DNA of 64,000 nt from Bacteroidaceae bacterium (GCA_017622495.1 JAGAQY010000012.1:1-64000); one strand, 5' to 3'. Shown: positions 45,119-53,575, numbered from the stretch's first letter. The notes: a model not told the origin generated them from the sequence alone. Made by a program: numbers and translations.

Positions 45119-46444
45119 ATGTTTGAAAACCTAAGTGAAAGATTAGAAAGGTCGTTTAAGATACTGAAGGGTGAGGGCAAGATCACCGAAGTGAACGTGG
45201 CCGAGACCCTCAAGGATGTGCGCAAGGCATTGCTCGATGCCGACGTCAACTATAAGGTAGCCAAAACATTCACCGACACGGTGAAGGAGAAGGCATTGGG
45301 ACAGAACGTGCTCACCGCCGTACGCCCCAGCCAGCTGATGGTGAAAATCGTGCACGATGAGCTCACCGCCCTCATGGGTGGCGATGCCGTGGAACTGGAG
45401 CTCAAGGGCCGCCCCTCGGTAATCCTCATGAGCGGTCTGCAGGGTTCGGGTAAGACCACCATGTCGGGTAAGCTCGCCCTCATGCTCAAGAGCAAGAAGC
45501 ATCGCCGTCCACTGCTCGCAGCGTGTGACGTGTACCGCCCTGCAGCTATTGACCAGCTCACCGTATTGGGCGAACAGATTGACGTGCCCGTATACAAGGA
45601 GGAGGGCAACAAGAACCCCATAGAGATAGCACAGAACGCTATCCGCGAGGCCAAGGCCAAGAACTACGACGTGGTAATCGTGGATACCGCCGGCCGCCTT
45701 GCCGTAGACGAGCAGATGATGCAGGAGATTGCCGCCATCAAGGAGGCCGTAACTCCCGACCAGATTCTCTTCGTGGTAGACGCCATGACCGGTCAGGATG
45801 CCGTGAACACCGCCAAGGAGTTTAACGACCGCCTCGACTTCAACGGCGTGGTACTCACCAAGCTCGACGGTGACACCCGCGGTGGTGCCGCCCTCTCTAT
45901 CCGCACGGTAGTGAGCAAGCCCATCATGTTTGTGGGTACGGGCGAGAAGCTCGAAGCACTCGACGTGTTCCACCCCAACCGTATGGCCGACCGTATCCTC
46001 GGCATGGGCGACATCGTATCGCTCGTGGAGAAGGCACAGGAGCAGTTCGACGAAGAAGAGGCCAAGAAGCTCACCAAGAAACTGGCACGCAACCAGTTTG
46101 ACTTCAACGACTTCCTCACCCAGATAGCCCAAATCAAGAAGATGGGCAACATCAAGGACCTCATGGGCATGATACCCGGTGTGGGCAAGCAGATAAAGGA
46201 CCTCGACATCGACGACAACGCCTTCAAGAGCGTAGAGGCCATCATCTACTCGATGACTCCCTACGAGCGCAGCCACCCCGACGCCATCAACGGCAGCCGC
46301 CGCCAGCGCATCGCCAAGGGTAGCGGCACCAACATACAGGAGGTGAACCGCCTGCTGAAGCAGTTTGAGCAAACCCGCAAGATGATGAAGAACGTGGCCA
46401 ACATGCCTATGGGCAAGATGGGAATGCCGATGAGAAAGCGTTGA
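45119..46444 (+). CDS. ffh: Signal recognition particle protein Ffh
   Basis: The 441-residue GTPase targets nascent membrane and secreted proteins to the translocon. The N domain (1-90) is followed by the G domain with GLQGSGKTTMSGKLALML (P-loop), DVYRPAAIDQL, VDTAGRLAVDEQMM, TKLDGDTRGGAALSI and GTGEKLEAL. The C-terminal M domain, which holds the RNA, has IPGVGKQIKDLD, GSRRQRIAKGSGT and a Met-rich end (MMKNVANMPMGKMGMPMRKR). Length and order are normal. The gene is single, preceded by the promoter-bearing repeat array. The SRP RNA gene is not in this window. Confidence 0.98.
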   Translation: MFENLSERLERSFKILKGEGKITEVNVAETLKDVRKALLDADVNYKVAKTFTDTVKEKALGQNVLTAVRPSQLMVKIVHDELTALMGGDAVELELKGRPSVILMSGLQGSGKTTMSGKLALMLKSKKHRRPLLAACDVYRPAAIDQLTVLGEQIDVPVYKEEGNKNPIEIAQNAIREAKAKNYDVVIVDTAGRLAVDEQMMQEIAAIKEAVTPDQILFVVDAMTGQDAVNTAKEFNDRLDFNGVVLTKLDGDTRGGAALSIRTVVSKPIMFVGTGEKLEALDVFHPNRMADRILGMGDIVSLVEKAQEQFDEEEAKKLTKKLARNQFDFNDFLTQIAQIKKMGNIKDLMGMIPGVGKQIKDLDIDDNAFKSVEAIIYSMTPYERSHPDAINGSRRQRIAKGSGTNIQEVNRLLKQFEQTRKMMKNVANMPMGKMGMPMRKR

Positions 46445-46450
46445 TACACT

Positions 46451-46591
46451 TTCTCATAATTCTGAATCATGAATTATGAATTATGAGTTGACACACGCCA
46501 GCTTATAAGTAAGACAGGATTCAGAATTACACAATTCAACTAACATCATTATATTTTCAGGATTCACAATTCATAATTCAGAATTCTTTTC
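46451..46591. repeat. AATTATGAATT micro-repeats between ffh and folD
   Basis: Two clusters, near 46457-46486 (ATTCTGAATCATGAATTATG) and 46561-46586 (ATTCACAATTCATAATTCAG), lie at the two ends of the gap in opposite sense and could pair. The motif is the one inserted in frame in uvrA and in the CapA-like gene. Confidence 0.6.
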
Positions 46592-47473
46592 ATGCAACTA
46601 ATCGACGGAAAAGCCATATCGGAGCAGATCAAGCAAGAGATTGCTGCCGAAGTAGCCGAGCGCGTGGCGCGCGGCGAGAAGCGCCCCCACCTGGCTGCCA
46701 TACTGGTAGGCCACGACGGAGGCAGTGAGACATATGTAGCCAACAAGGTGAAGGCCTGCGAGGTATGCGGCTTCACCTCCTCGCTCATCCGCTATGAGAG
46801 CGATGTCACCGAGGAGACCCTGTTGGCCGAAATCGAGCGCCTCAATCAGGATGCCGATGTAGACGGCTTCATCGTGCAGCTCCCCCTACCCCGCCACATC
46901 AACGAGCAGCGCATCATCGAAGCCATCGACTACCGCAAGGATGTAGACGGCTTCCACCCCATCAACGTAGGCCGCCTCGCCATTGGGCTCCCCTGCTTCG
47001 TGTCGGCCACGCCCAATGGTATACTGCAACTGCTCAAGCGCTACAACATAGAGACCTCGGGCAAGAAATGCGTTATCCTGGGCCGCAGCAACATCGTGGG
47101 CACGCCCATGGCTACCCTCATGATGCAGAAGGCCTACCCCGGCGATGCCACCGTGACCGTATGCCACAGCCGATCCAAAGACCTCGTCAAGGAGTGCCGT
47201 GAGGCCGATATCCTCATTGCCGCCATGGGGCAGCCCAACTTCGTGAAGGCCGACATGGTGAAGGAGGGCGCCGTAGTCATCGACGTGGGTACCACCCGCG
47301 TGCCCGACGCCACCCGCAAGAGCGGCTTCAAGCTCACCGGCGATGTCAAGTTCGACGAGGTAGCCCCCAAGTGCTCCTACATCACTCCCGTACCTGGCGG
47401 CGTAGGCCCCATGACCATCGTGTCGCTCATGATGAACACGTTGCTGGCAGGCACCAAGGCGGTGTACAGATAA
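46592..47473 (+). CDS. folD: Bifunctional methylenetetrahydrofolate dehydrogenase/cyclohydrolase
   Basis: The 293-residue protein interconverts 5,10-methylene- and 10-formyl-tetrahydrofolate, feeding purine and methionine synthesis in the cytoplasm. Diagnostic stretches are [19 protein letters not shown] (with the catalytic Lys of the YxxxK motif), [13 protein letters not shown], the NADP-binding [20 protein letters not shown], and [20 protein letters not shown] near the end. Length is normal. The start is [14 protein letters not shown]. Micro-repeat clusters border the gene on both sides. Confidence 0.97.
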   Translation: MQLIDGKAISEQIKQEIAAEVAERVARGEKRPHLAAILVGHDGGSETYVANKVKACEVCGFTSSLIRYESDVTEETLLAEIERLNQDADVDGFIVQLPLPRHINEQRIIEAIDYRKDVDGFHPINVGRLAIGLPCFVSATPNGILQLLKRYNIETSGKKCVILGRSNIVGTPMATLMMQKAYPGDATVTVCHSRSKDLVKECREADILIAAMGQPNFVKADMVKEGAVVIDVGTTRVPDATRKSGFKLTGDVKFDEVAPKCSYITPVPGGVGPMTIVSLMMNTLLAGTKAVYR

Positions 47474-47573
47474 TTGACAATGGAAAATTGAAAATTGAGA
47501 ATTGAAAATTAGAACTTGCGGATAGCTGCTACCCATTTCGACCTTTAATTTCTAATTTTTAACTTTTAATTTT
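47471..47573. repeat. Micro-repeats between folD and the CapA-like gene
   Basis: ATTGACAATGGAAAATTGAA with AATTGAGAATTGAAAATTAG directly follows folD. TTAATTTCTAATTTTTAACT, near the complement of the first cluster, borders the next start codon. Confidence 0.6.
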
Positions 47574-48740
47574 TTGAGAATCCTCCACACCATACTCCTG
47601 CTGCTTTTACCTATATGTATATATGGGCAAAGGCAGCAGGTGCTTTCTATCCCCCCTATCGACAGCAGTAAATGCCTCGTTGACGGTATAGATAATTCAA
47701 CATCCAGAATTCAGAATTCAGAATTAGGCAAACGCCTCACACTGCTCTTCGTGGGCGACCTCATGCAGCACCAGGCACAGATCGATGCCGCCCGCCAGCC
47801 CGACGGTACATACGACTACAGCCACTGCTTCTCGCTGGTGAAGAACGACATTGGCCATGCCGACCTCGCCATCGGCAACCTTGAGGTCACGCTGGGCGGC
47901 AAGCCCTACCGCGGCTATCCACAGTTCAGCGCCCCCGACGAATACCTGCATGCCATCCACGATGCCGGGTTCGACATCCTCGCTACAGCCAACAACCATA
48001 GCCTCGACCGCCGCAAACGCGGCCTTGAGCGCACGCTCACCCTTGCCGACAGCCTCGGCATACCCACCGTAGGCACCTACCGCGACAGCATAGACCGCCA
48101 GCTACGATACCCACTCATCGTAGAGAAGAACGGCGTGCGCATAGCGCTGCTCTGCGCTACCTACGGCACCAACGGCATCCCTGCCACCGCACCCAATATC
48201 GTCAATAGCCTCGATAGGCATGAACTCGCAGCCGACATACGCCATGCCCGCTCCCTGCACCCCGATGCCATCATCGCCTTCGTGCACTGGGGCAACGAGT
48301 ACCAGCAGCAGCCCAATACCGAGCAGCGCAACCTCGCGCAATGGCTCTTGGAGCAGGGTGTAGACCACATCATAGGTAGCCATCCCCACGTGGTGCAGCC
48401 CATCGAGCTCGTACCCTCGGCCGAGCACCCCACCCACCATGCCATCGTGTATTCGTTGGGCAACTACGTGTCAAACATGAGCATCACCCACGGTGACGTA
48501 GGCCTTGCCGTGGAGCTCACACTCGAGAAGATTGCTGGCACCACACGCCTCAAGGCCATAAAGCACAGCCTCGTATATACCGAACGTGCCGCACTGAGCC
48601 AAACGGGTGACTTCCGCATCATCCCTGCCGACACCTTACCCACCGACTTCACCCCTGCAACGCGCCAACGCATGCAGCAAGCCATCGCTACTGAGGAGCT
48701 TTTTCTTGGCAATTACAACAAAATGGGACCTTTCAAGTAA
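47574..48740 (+). CDS. CapA family protein (poly-gamma-glutamate synthesis-like metallophosphatase fold)
   Basis: The gene starts with TTG at 47574; no in-frame ATG precedes the conserved region, and the TTG start gives a good signal peptide (MRILHTILLLLLPICIYGQ). The 388-residue product has CapA/PGA_cap motifs: LLFVGDLMQHQAQIDAA, ATANNHSLDRRKRGLE, AFVHWGNEYQQQPNTEQRN and HIIGSHPHVVQPIELV, the metal-binding framework of this metallophosphatase-like family. Its activity in Bacteroidetes is not established; a cell-envelope role is likely. Residues about 39-53 (STSRIQNSELGK) derive from an inserted micro-repeat. Confidence 0.82.
   Translation: MRILHTILLLLLPICIYGQRQQVLSIPPIDSSKCLVDGIDNSTSRIQNSELGKRLTLLFVGDLMQHQAQIDAARQPDGTYDYSHCFSLVKNDIGHADLAIGNLEVTLGGKPYRGYPQFSAPDEYLHAIHDAGFDILATANNHSLDRRKRGLERTLTLADSLGIPTVGTYRDSIDRQLRYPLIVEKNGVRIALLCATYGTNGIPATAPNIVNSLDRHELAADIRHARSLHPDAIIAFVHWGNEYQQQPNTEQRNLAQWLLEQGVDHIIGSHPHVVQPIELVPSAEHPTHHAIVYSLGNYVSNMSITHGDVGLAVELTLEKIAGTTRLKAIKHSLVYTERAALSQTGDFRIIPADTLPTDFTPATRQRMQQAIATEELFLGNYNKMGPFK
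47689..47732. repeat. In-frame micro-repeat inside the CapA-like gene
   Basis: GATAATTCAACATCCAGAAT then TCAGAATTCAGAATTAG encodes DNSTSRIQNSEL between the signal peptide and the first conserved strand. The AGAATTCAGAATT motif matches the folD upstream gap. Confidence 0.6.
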
Positions 48741-48756
48741 ATTTTCAGGCAAATCC

Positions 48757-48787
48757 TTTGCATATTCAGAAAATAGTCGTACCTTTG
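48757..48787 (+). promoter_or_regulatory. Promoter of tRNA-His
   Basis: TTTG (48757-48760), 19 bases and TACCTTTG (48780-48787) give a consensus Bacteroidetes promoter about 30 bases before the tRNA. Confidence 0.75.
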
Positions 48788-48816
48788 CACCGATTTCGTA
48801 AGAGAGCAACCAACAT

Positions 48817-48891
48817 GGTGACTATAGTTCAGTTGGTTAGAGCGTCAGATTGTGGTTCTGAATGTCGTGGGTTCGAATCCCACTAGTCACC
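48817..48891 (+). tRNA. tRNA-His (GTG anticodon)
   Basis: The cloverleaf is complete: acceptor GTGACTA pairs with TAGTCAC, the D arm contains AGTTGGTTAGA, the anticodon loop reads TTGTGGT with GTG (His), and the T arm has GGGTTCGAATCCC. A G at 48817 opposite C at 48891 provides the extra G(-1):C73 pair typical of tRNA-His. The 3' CCA is not fully encoded. A terminator follows at 48900-48927. Confidence 0.97.
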
Positions 48892-48899
48892 CAAAAGAA

Positions 48900-48927
48900 G
48901 CCTCGGTACATGTACCGAGGCCTTTTT
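48900..48927 (+). terminator. Terminator after tRNA-His
   Basis: The 22-base perfect palindrome GCCTCGGTACATGTACCGAG-GC is followed by TTTTT, 9 bases past the tRNA. Confidence 0.85.
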
Positions 48928-49048
48928 GTTTTCAACAAACAGCAGACTTACCACCTATAGAATAAAAAGGCGGAACGCTCATCCGTTCAGGACCCGCTCG
49001 TCTGCTTGCATCGCATCATAAAAGGAATTATATCATACTATAGCCTGC

Positions 49049-50410
49049 TCAGCCATGTTTGGCAAAATATTTCCATAGCGGTGCCGCCATCAATGACTGG
49101 CGCACCTCATCTGTTTGTAGCAGTCGCTTCACCTCTTTCTTGGTGAGCAGGTGCACGCTCAGGTCCTCGGTGTCCTCGAGGTGTTGCCCGGTGATGCGCT
49201 CCACGCCTGTGGCCAGATAGCAATGGGTAAGGTTGGTCATGGTACTGGCGTTGGCGCTAACGGTCATCCACAGTTTCCATTGTCCGCCTGTATAGCCCGT
49301 CTCCTCATACAGTTCGCGCTTGGCGGCCTCCATCGGGTCTTCACCCTCCTCACACACTCCGGCACAAAGTTCGTAGCGTGTCTCCTGCAATCCGTGACGG
49401 TATTGGCGCACCATGACGAACTTGCCCTCCTTGGTCAGGGCTATCACGTTCACCCAATCGGGATATTCCAACACATAGTATTCGGGAATCTCGGCACCGG
49501 TGGGCAGTTTCACATGGTCGCATCGGGCAGTCAGCCAGGGCCGTTCTATGATGTAGCGGCTGTCTATGGTCTCCCATTTGCGGTCGGCTCCATTGTCCGA
49601 TGAGTCTTTTAACGCGTCATCATCGTCGTCATCTTCCTTGTGTGCATCGCGGCTGCTCTGCATCATCGAAGCGGAGACGATACCTGTAGGTACGGCAATG
49701 ACGGTGTATCCGATGAGCATGACCACCACGGAAAGGAAACGTCCCAGAGGTGTCTCGGGAGTAATGTCGCCGTAGCCTACGGTAGTCATCGTCACTACGG
49801 CCCAGTAGATGCTGTTGGGGATGTTGTTAAACTGAGTGCCAGGGCGTTGCCCTTCGATCATATACATCAGTGTACCGATGGCAATGACAAGGATGACAAT
49901 GAAGAGGAAGAATACGCCTATCTTGCGGCTGCTCATATAGAGCGACCGCAGCAGCAGGTGCCCTTCGGTGAGGAAGTTGAACAGCTTGAACACACGGAAC
50001 ACGCGGATGAGGCGGAAGGTGCGCAGGACAAGCAGGTAGCGTGCCGAACCGAATATCCAGGTGATGTAGAGGGGCAACGTAGCCAACAAGTCTATGATAC
50101 CGAAGAAGCTGAAGGCATAGTCCCTTGCCCGCGGTGCACAGTAGAGACGCAGCAGGTATTCGGCAGTGAAGATGATAGTGAACACATACTCCAACACACG
50201 CAGATAAGGGCCAACATAGGGTTGCCACTCTTGGATGCTCTCGGCTATGACAATGAAGATACTCAGTAGGATACACACCATCAGCACCACATCGAAGAGT
50301 TTGCCCATCGGGGTATCGCTCTCGAAGATGATGGTATAGAGTTTCTTTTTTAACTGCTCGTTGTGCATCAGCTTGCGCCATGCAGCTTTGATATTGCTCA
50401 GGAGTCTCAT
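49049..50410 (-). CDS. Voltage-gated-type potassium channel fused to a NUDIX hydrolase
   Basis: One continuous frame of 453 residues joins two families. Residues about 25-255 form a six-helix Kv-like channel: S4 carries Arg/Lys at every third position (R130, R133, R136, R139, K142 in VLRTFRLIRVFRVFKLF), and the pore has the selectivity filter TVGYGD (210-215). An acidic linker (about 258-275, six Asp in a row) leads to a cytoplasmic NUDIX domain (about 278-453). Its box at 351-373 fits GX5EX7REUXEEXGU exactly (Gly351, Glu357, Arg365-Glu366, Glu369-Glu370). The domain resembles ADP-ribose/sugar-nucleotide pyrophosphatases of this phylum (FVMVRQYRHGL). This recalls TRPM2. Substrate and gating are unknown. 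Confidence 0.85.
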   Translation of the reverse strand: MRLLSNIKAAWRKLMHNEQLKKKLYTIIFESDTPMGKLFDVVLMVCILLSIFIVIAESIQEWQPYVGPYLRVLEYVFTIIFTAEYLLRLYCAPRARDYAFSFFGIIDLLATLPLYITWIFGSARYLLVLRTFRLIRVFRVFKLFNFLTEGHLLLRSLYMSSRKIGVFFLFIVILVIAIGTLMYMIEGQRPGTQFNNIPNSIYWAVVTMTTVGYGDITPETPLGRFLSVVVMLIGYTVIAVPTGIVSASMMQSSRDAHKEDDDDDDALKDSSDNGADRKWETIDSRYIIERPWLTARCDHVKLPTGAEIPEYYVLEYPDWVNVIALTKEGKFVMVRQYRHGLQETRYELCAGVCEEGEDPMEAAKRELYEETGYTGGQWKLWMTVSANASTMTNLTHCYLATGVERITGQHLEDTEDLSVHLLTKKEVKRLLQTDEVRQSLMAAPLWKYFAKHG

Positions 50411-50543
50411 CGGGTTGGTGTACTATTTTGTGGGTTGTATATGCTTTTGTGCGCAAAAATAACTAAAATCGTCAATCCCAACAAGTGACGCACAGCTTTT
50501 CTACAACTATTCGAATGCCTTGAAACCCTCAGAGAAGTTTTTT

Positions 50544-50639
50544 ATAGGCTTGACAAAACATTGTCGAGCCTGTGATAATTATTTATCACACCTGTGACAA
50601 TTCTTTGTCACTATAGTGATAATTTTTTGTCAAGCCTAT
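50544..50639. repeat. Array of four dyads with exact 22-bp period
   Basis: Four stem-loops with four-base loops have centres at 50558.5, 50580.5, 50602.5 and 50624.5, each 22 bp apart: GGCTTGACAA/TTGTCGAGCC, TGTGATAA/TTATCACA, GTGACAA/TTGTCAC and TGATAA/TTGTCA (with a G-T pair). The whole array is enclosed by a 13-bp perfect inverted repeat, ATAGGCTTGACAA (50544-50556) against 50627-50639. It lies about 135 bases upstream of the channel-NUDIX start codon. The rest of the 387-bp gap (50411-50797) shows no gene. Confidence 0.75.
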
Positions 50640-50797
50640 GAAAATTCTTGACAAAGATTTCTTCCTTGTACTTTGAATGAGCCTAAATGAATGATAGACA
50701 AGATGGAGCGGACACTCCTTTAAGGAAGTGCCCGCTCTATTTGACATTGCATCATGAAGAAAAATAGTTTTACAATGTCACTTGATTGGTGGAACTG

Positions 50798-52792
50798 TTA
50801 ATTGCTTAGTCGGAACGTTACGGGGATGGTGAAACGCACGCGCACCTCCTTGCCGCGCTGCTTGCCGGGTGTCCATTTAGGCATCATGTTTACAATGCGC
50901 AGTGCTTCGGCATCGAGCAGGGGGTCTACGGGTTTCAATACCTCGGCATCGGTGATGCTACCATCCTTCTCTACCACAAACACCACGATGACGCGGCCCT
51001 GCTTGCCCTGCTCCTGCGCCTCCTTGGGGTACTTGACATTCGCATTGATAAACTTCATTAGTTCGGCGTCGCCACCAGGGAACTGCGGACGATGCTCTAC
51101 CACCTTAAAGATTTCATCACCAGTCGCCTCGGGCTGCTTCACTTCGGTTGCCTGCTTGGGCGCATCTCCACTGAGGCGGAATGTTACGGGTAGCGTGAAG
51201 CGTACACGTACGGGCTTGCCCTTCTGCTTGCCAGGTGTCCAGTTGGGCATGCTGCGTACTACACGCGCCGCTTCGGCATCGAGCAAGGGATCTACGGAGC
51301 GAACTATAGAATCGCCCGTGATGCTGCCATCCTTGTTTACCACGAACTGCACAATGACACGGCCCTGCTTGCCTTGCTCCTGAGCCTCCTTGGGATACTT
51401 GATGCTCTGCTGCAAGAACTTCATCAGTTCGGCGTCACCGCCAGGGAACTGCGGACGCTCTTCTACGACTTGGAAGATTTCGCCCTCTTCGGTAGGTTTG
51501 TCGTTCTTGTAGGCCACTGCAGTTGCTTCTTCAGAGCTCTTTTGAAGTTGTCTGATGGCACGCGATGACACATAAATCGCCATTACTCCATTGTTACCAA
51601 TATTGCCACAAAGGTCTGACTCTCCGGGGAAGAACATCCGTACGGAATCAATATCAGCTTCAGTCAAATTAAAGTTTGCCAAAAATTCATCTCTCCCTTC
51701 CCCTTTCAAGAAATCAGCTATTCCCTGAGCTATTTCTGCGCCGGCCTTTGATGCACTATAACTTTGGCTACCCATCATACCATCTCGCTCGCAGATAATC
51801 TTGACTTCGGGATACTTGCCAAAGTCGCTGATATCGTATTGTTTCACATCGTTCTTCCCTATTCTTACAGGATAGGAACCCTGCTCCTTCGGCGAAGTGC
51901 AGGAAATTACGGCTACCGCCACGAAGGCTACTGGGAGCACGAACAGAGCTTTCATCCGTGCCCACGGACTGGTTTGTCTTTTCATCATCATAATAATACG
52001 TTTTTTAGTGGAACAATTGTTGAAATTATTAGTGATCGTATTGAACTTCACGCCCACGGCCTCCTCGAAGAGGCGTAGCTGGTATTGGCGGGCGTCGAAC
52101 CCTTGGCGCAGGGTGTCGCTGTCGGCTTCAAATTCGTGGATGGCCTCGAGTTCGCGCTTGAGAAGCCAGGCTGCGGGGTTGAACCACTGCGCCGTGGCAC
52201 AGAGCTGCACGAAGAGCAGGTCCCACGAGTGGTGTAGGCGTATATGGGCACGCTCATGAGCGAGTATCATATCGAAGTTGTCGCTGAGATCCTGCTCCGA
52301 GACGATGATGTAGCGCATCCACGAGAAGGGTCCGTATGCCTTGTTGTGCGTGACGAGGATGGTGCCATCGGCCATCACGCGGCGTTTGCTTCGGCGTATG
52401 AGCAGGGCGATGGAGAGGAGCGAACCTACGAAATGGGCCAGACACGCGAGGAGACCGGCACAGTAGATGCCACCCAGTATCATTCGCCACGGTATCTGTT
52501 GCCACGGCACGCGCTGCCACAGCGATACAGGAGCATCTTCCATCGCTACCATTTCCACAGGCTCCGCCTCAAGCGCAGCGCCCAGCTCGCCAATCTCCAC
52601 AGCAGCCTCGTGGCTGATGATGCCAAGGTCGATATACATGAAGGGCACCACGGCCGAGAGAGCCAGGATGAACAGCAGCAAGCAGCGATTGAACCGATGC
52701 AGCGTGTCGCGACTGCAAAGCAGCTTGTAGAACATATAGAATGCCGCCAAGCTGAGCGAGACTTTTAGGATATAGGATAAGAATGCAATCAT
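50798..52792 (-). CDS. M56 (BlaR1/MecR1-like) membrane metallopeptidase with two TonB C-terminal domains
   Basis: The 664-residue protein has membrane helices at about 5-25, 37-55, 105-132 and one near 285-305, and the M56 zinc motif HERAH (179-183, in LAHERAHIRLHHS) with a downstream Glu-rich helix (ELEAIHEFEAD). The C-terminal part contains two tandem TonB_C domains (about 445-550 and 565-664) that share long identical stretches such as PQFPGGDAELMKF and YPKEAQEQGKQGRVIV, each ending RVRFTxPVTFRLS. The BlaI-type repressor gene lies 93 bases upstream, giving a sensor-repressor pair. In this phylum such proteins may sense envelope stress or link to TonB transport; the ligand is unknown. Confidence 0.87.
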   Translation of the reverse strand: MIAFLSYILKVSLSLAAFYMFYKLLCSRDTLHRFNRCLLLFILALSAVVPFMYIDLGIISHEAAVEIGELGAALEAEPVEMVAMEDAPVSLWQRVPWQQIPWRMILGGIYCAGLLACLAHFVGSLLSIALLIRRSKRRVMADGTILVTHNKAYGPFSWMRYIIVSEQDLSDNFDMILAHERAHIRLHHSWDLLFVQLCATAQWFNPAAWLLKRELEAIHEFEADSDTLRQGFDARQYQLRLFEEAVGVKFNTITNNFNNCSTKKRIIMMMKRQTSPWARMKALFVLPVAFVAVAVISCTSPKEQGSYPVRIGKNDVKQYDISDFGKYPEVKIICERDGMMGSQSYSASKAGAEIAQGIADFLKGEGRDEFLANFNLTEADIDSVRMFFPGESDLCGNIGNNGVMAIYVSSRAIRQLQKSSEEATAVAYKNDKPTEEGEIFQVVEERPQFPGGDAELMKFLQQSIKYPKEAQEQGKQGRVIVQFVVNKDGSITGDSIVRSVDPLLDAEAARVVRSMPNWTPGKQKGKPVRVRFTLPVTFRLSGDAPKQATEVKQPEATGDEIFKVVEHRPQFPGGDAELMKFINANVKYPKEAQEQGKQGRVIVVFVVEKDGSITDAEVLKPVDPLLDAEALRIVNMMPKWTPGKQRGKEVRVRFTIPVTFRLSN

Positions 52793-52794
52793 CT

Positions 52795-52885
52795 TTTTAA
52801 ATTATAAGTTCATGGTTTTCGGAGTTCTCGGAGCACTCAGAGTTCTCGGATAATTCCGAGTCCTCGGTGCCTTCGGAGAATTAAA
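52795..52885. repeat. GGAGTTCTC micro-repeat between the blaI-like and M56 genes
   Basis: TTTTCGGAGTTCTCGGAGCA, CTCAGAGTTCTCGGATAATT and CCGAGTCCTCGGTGCC are tandem variants of one motif with local pairing potential. The motif also fills the gap at 34665-34705. Confidence 0.6.
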
Positions 52886-53254
52886 CTATTCATTCTTCCT
52901 CAGCAACGCTATCAACTCCTCTATCTCCTCAGCCGAGAGGTTTTCCTCCTTGACGAAGAAGTTGACGAGGCTGGCAGCCGAGCCACGGAAGAGGTTGTCC
53001 TTGACGCTTCGCATGTAGTTGCGGGTGTACTCGCCATGCTGCACCAGCGGATAGAAACGGTGCTGCTTGCCTATGGGCTCGCTGGCCACAAACTTCTTCT
53101 CCTTCAGTATGCGCAGGAATGTGAGCACCGTATTGTAGGCTGGCTGGGGCTCGGGAAACTTCTCCAGTATCTCGTTCACTGTGCCCTTCCCCATATCCCA
53201 CAGGATATTCATCACTTGCAGTTCGGCACGGGTCAGTTCGTTCGTACGTTTCAT
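52886..53254 (-). CDS. BlaI/MecI family transcriptional repressor
   Basis: The start at 53254 (MKRTNELTRAELQVMNILWD) is chosen because family members begin here; an in-frame codon 33 bases upstream lies inside a probable operator. The product has 122 residues: a winged helix (about 5-80: TRAELQVMNILWDMGKGTV, YNTVLTFLRILKEKKFV) and a C-terminal dimer helix region (VNFFVKEENLSAEEIEELIA). In the family, cleavage of the repressor triggered by the M56 partner releases the operator. The M56 gene follows directly on the same strand. Confidence 0.9.
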   Translation of the reverse strand: MKRTNELTRAELQVMNILWDMGKGTVNEILEKFPEPQPAYNTVLTFLRILKEKKFVASEPIGKQHRFYPLVQHGEYTRNYMRSVKDNLFRGSAASLVNFFVKEENLSAEEIEELIALLRKNE

Positions 53255-53261
53255 ATCTCTT

Positions 53262-53325
53262 AAAGTTTTAGTTGATTTCTGCGACAAAGGAAAACGTTTC
53301 TCCGTAATCCTCCAACTAAAAGTTT
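53262..53325 (-). promoter_or_regulatory. Promoter and putative BlaI-type operator
   Basis: Inverted half-sites TAAAGTTTTAGTTG (53261-53274) and CAACTAAAAGTTTA (53312-53325, matching in 13 of 15 positions over the extended site) flank a minus-strand promoter: TTG at 53313-53315 (-33) and TTCCTTTG at 53285-53292 (-7), 20 bases apart. One half-site overlaps the -33 element, as expected for autorepression by the encoded repressor. Confidence 0.5.
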
Positions 53326-53411
53326 AGGAATTTGCAGCAAACTCCCCGTTTTTAACATTTATTTTTAGTTGCAAACGCATAAATGCATGATTATACCAGC
53401 CACATGGGCAG

Positions 53412-53455
53412 AAAGAAAGAGAGCCGCCCCATGGGGAACGGCCCTCTCTCTTCGT
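53412..53455 (-). terminator. Probable terminator after the M16 protease gene
   Basis: AAAGAGAGCCG pairs imperfectly with CGGCCCTCTCTCTT around CCCCATGGGG. A repeat containing ATTGTCAATT at both ends (53468-53575) lies between it and the gene's stop codon. Confidence 0.5.
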
Positions 53456-53467
53456 TTGAATAGCCTT

Positions 53468-53575
53468 TAGCTATAATTGTCAATTATGATGCTGCGCATC
53501 AAGATTCCTTGCTGGCTCTGCATAGTTCAAGCGAGCTTGACTCTGCTCTCGCTGCGCTGCGGAATTGTCAATTTA
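53468..53575. repeat. ATTGTCAATT-bounded repeat at the end of the M16 protease gene
   Basis: The segment begins TAATTGTCAATTATGATGCT and ends GCGGAATTGTCAATTTA. Between these lie short palindromes (GATGCTGCGCATC, CAAGCGAGCTTG, CTCGCTGCGCTGCGG). The M16 stop codon lies at its right edge. Confidence 0.55.

Noticed and set aside
50571..50590. CRP-like site TGTGA...TCACA
   Set aside because: The half-sites are ten bases apart rather than the six of CRP sites, and the element is part of a regular array of variable dyads.
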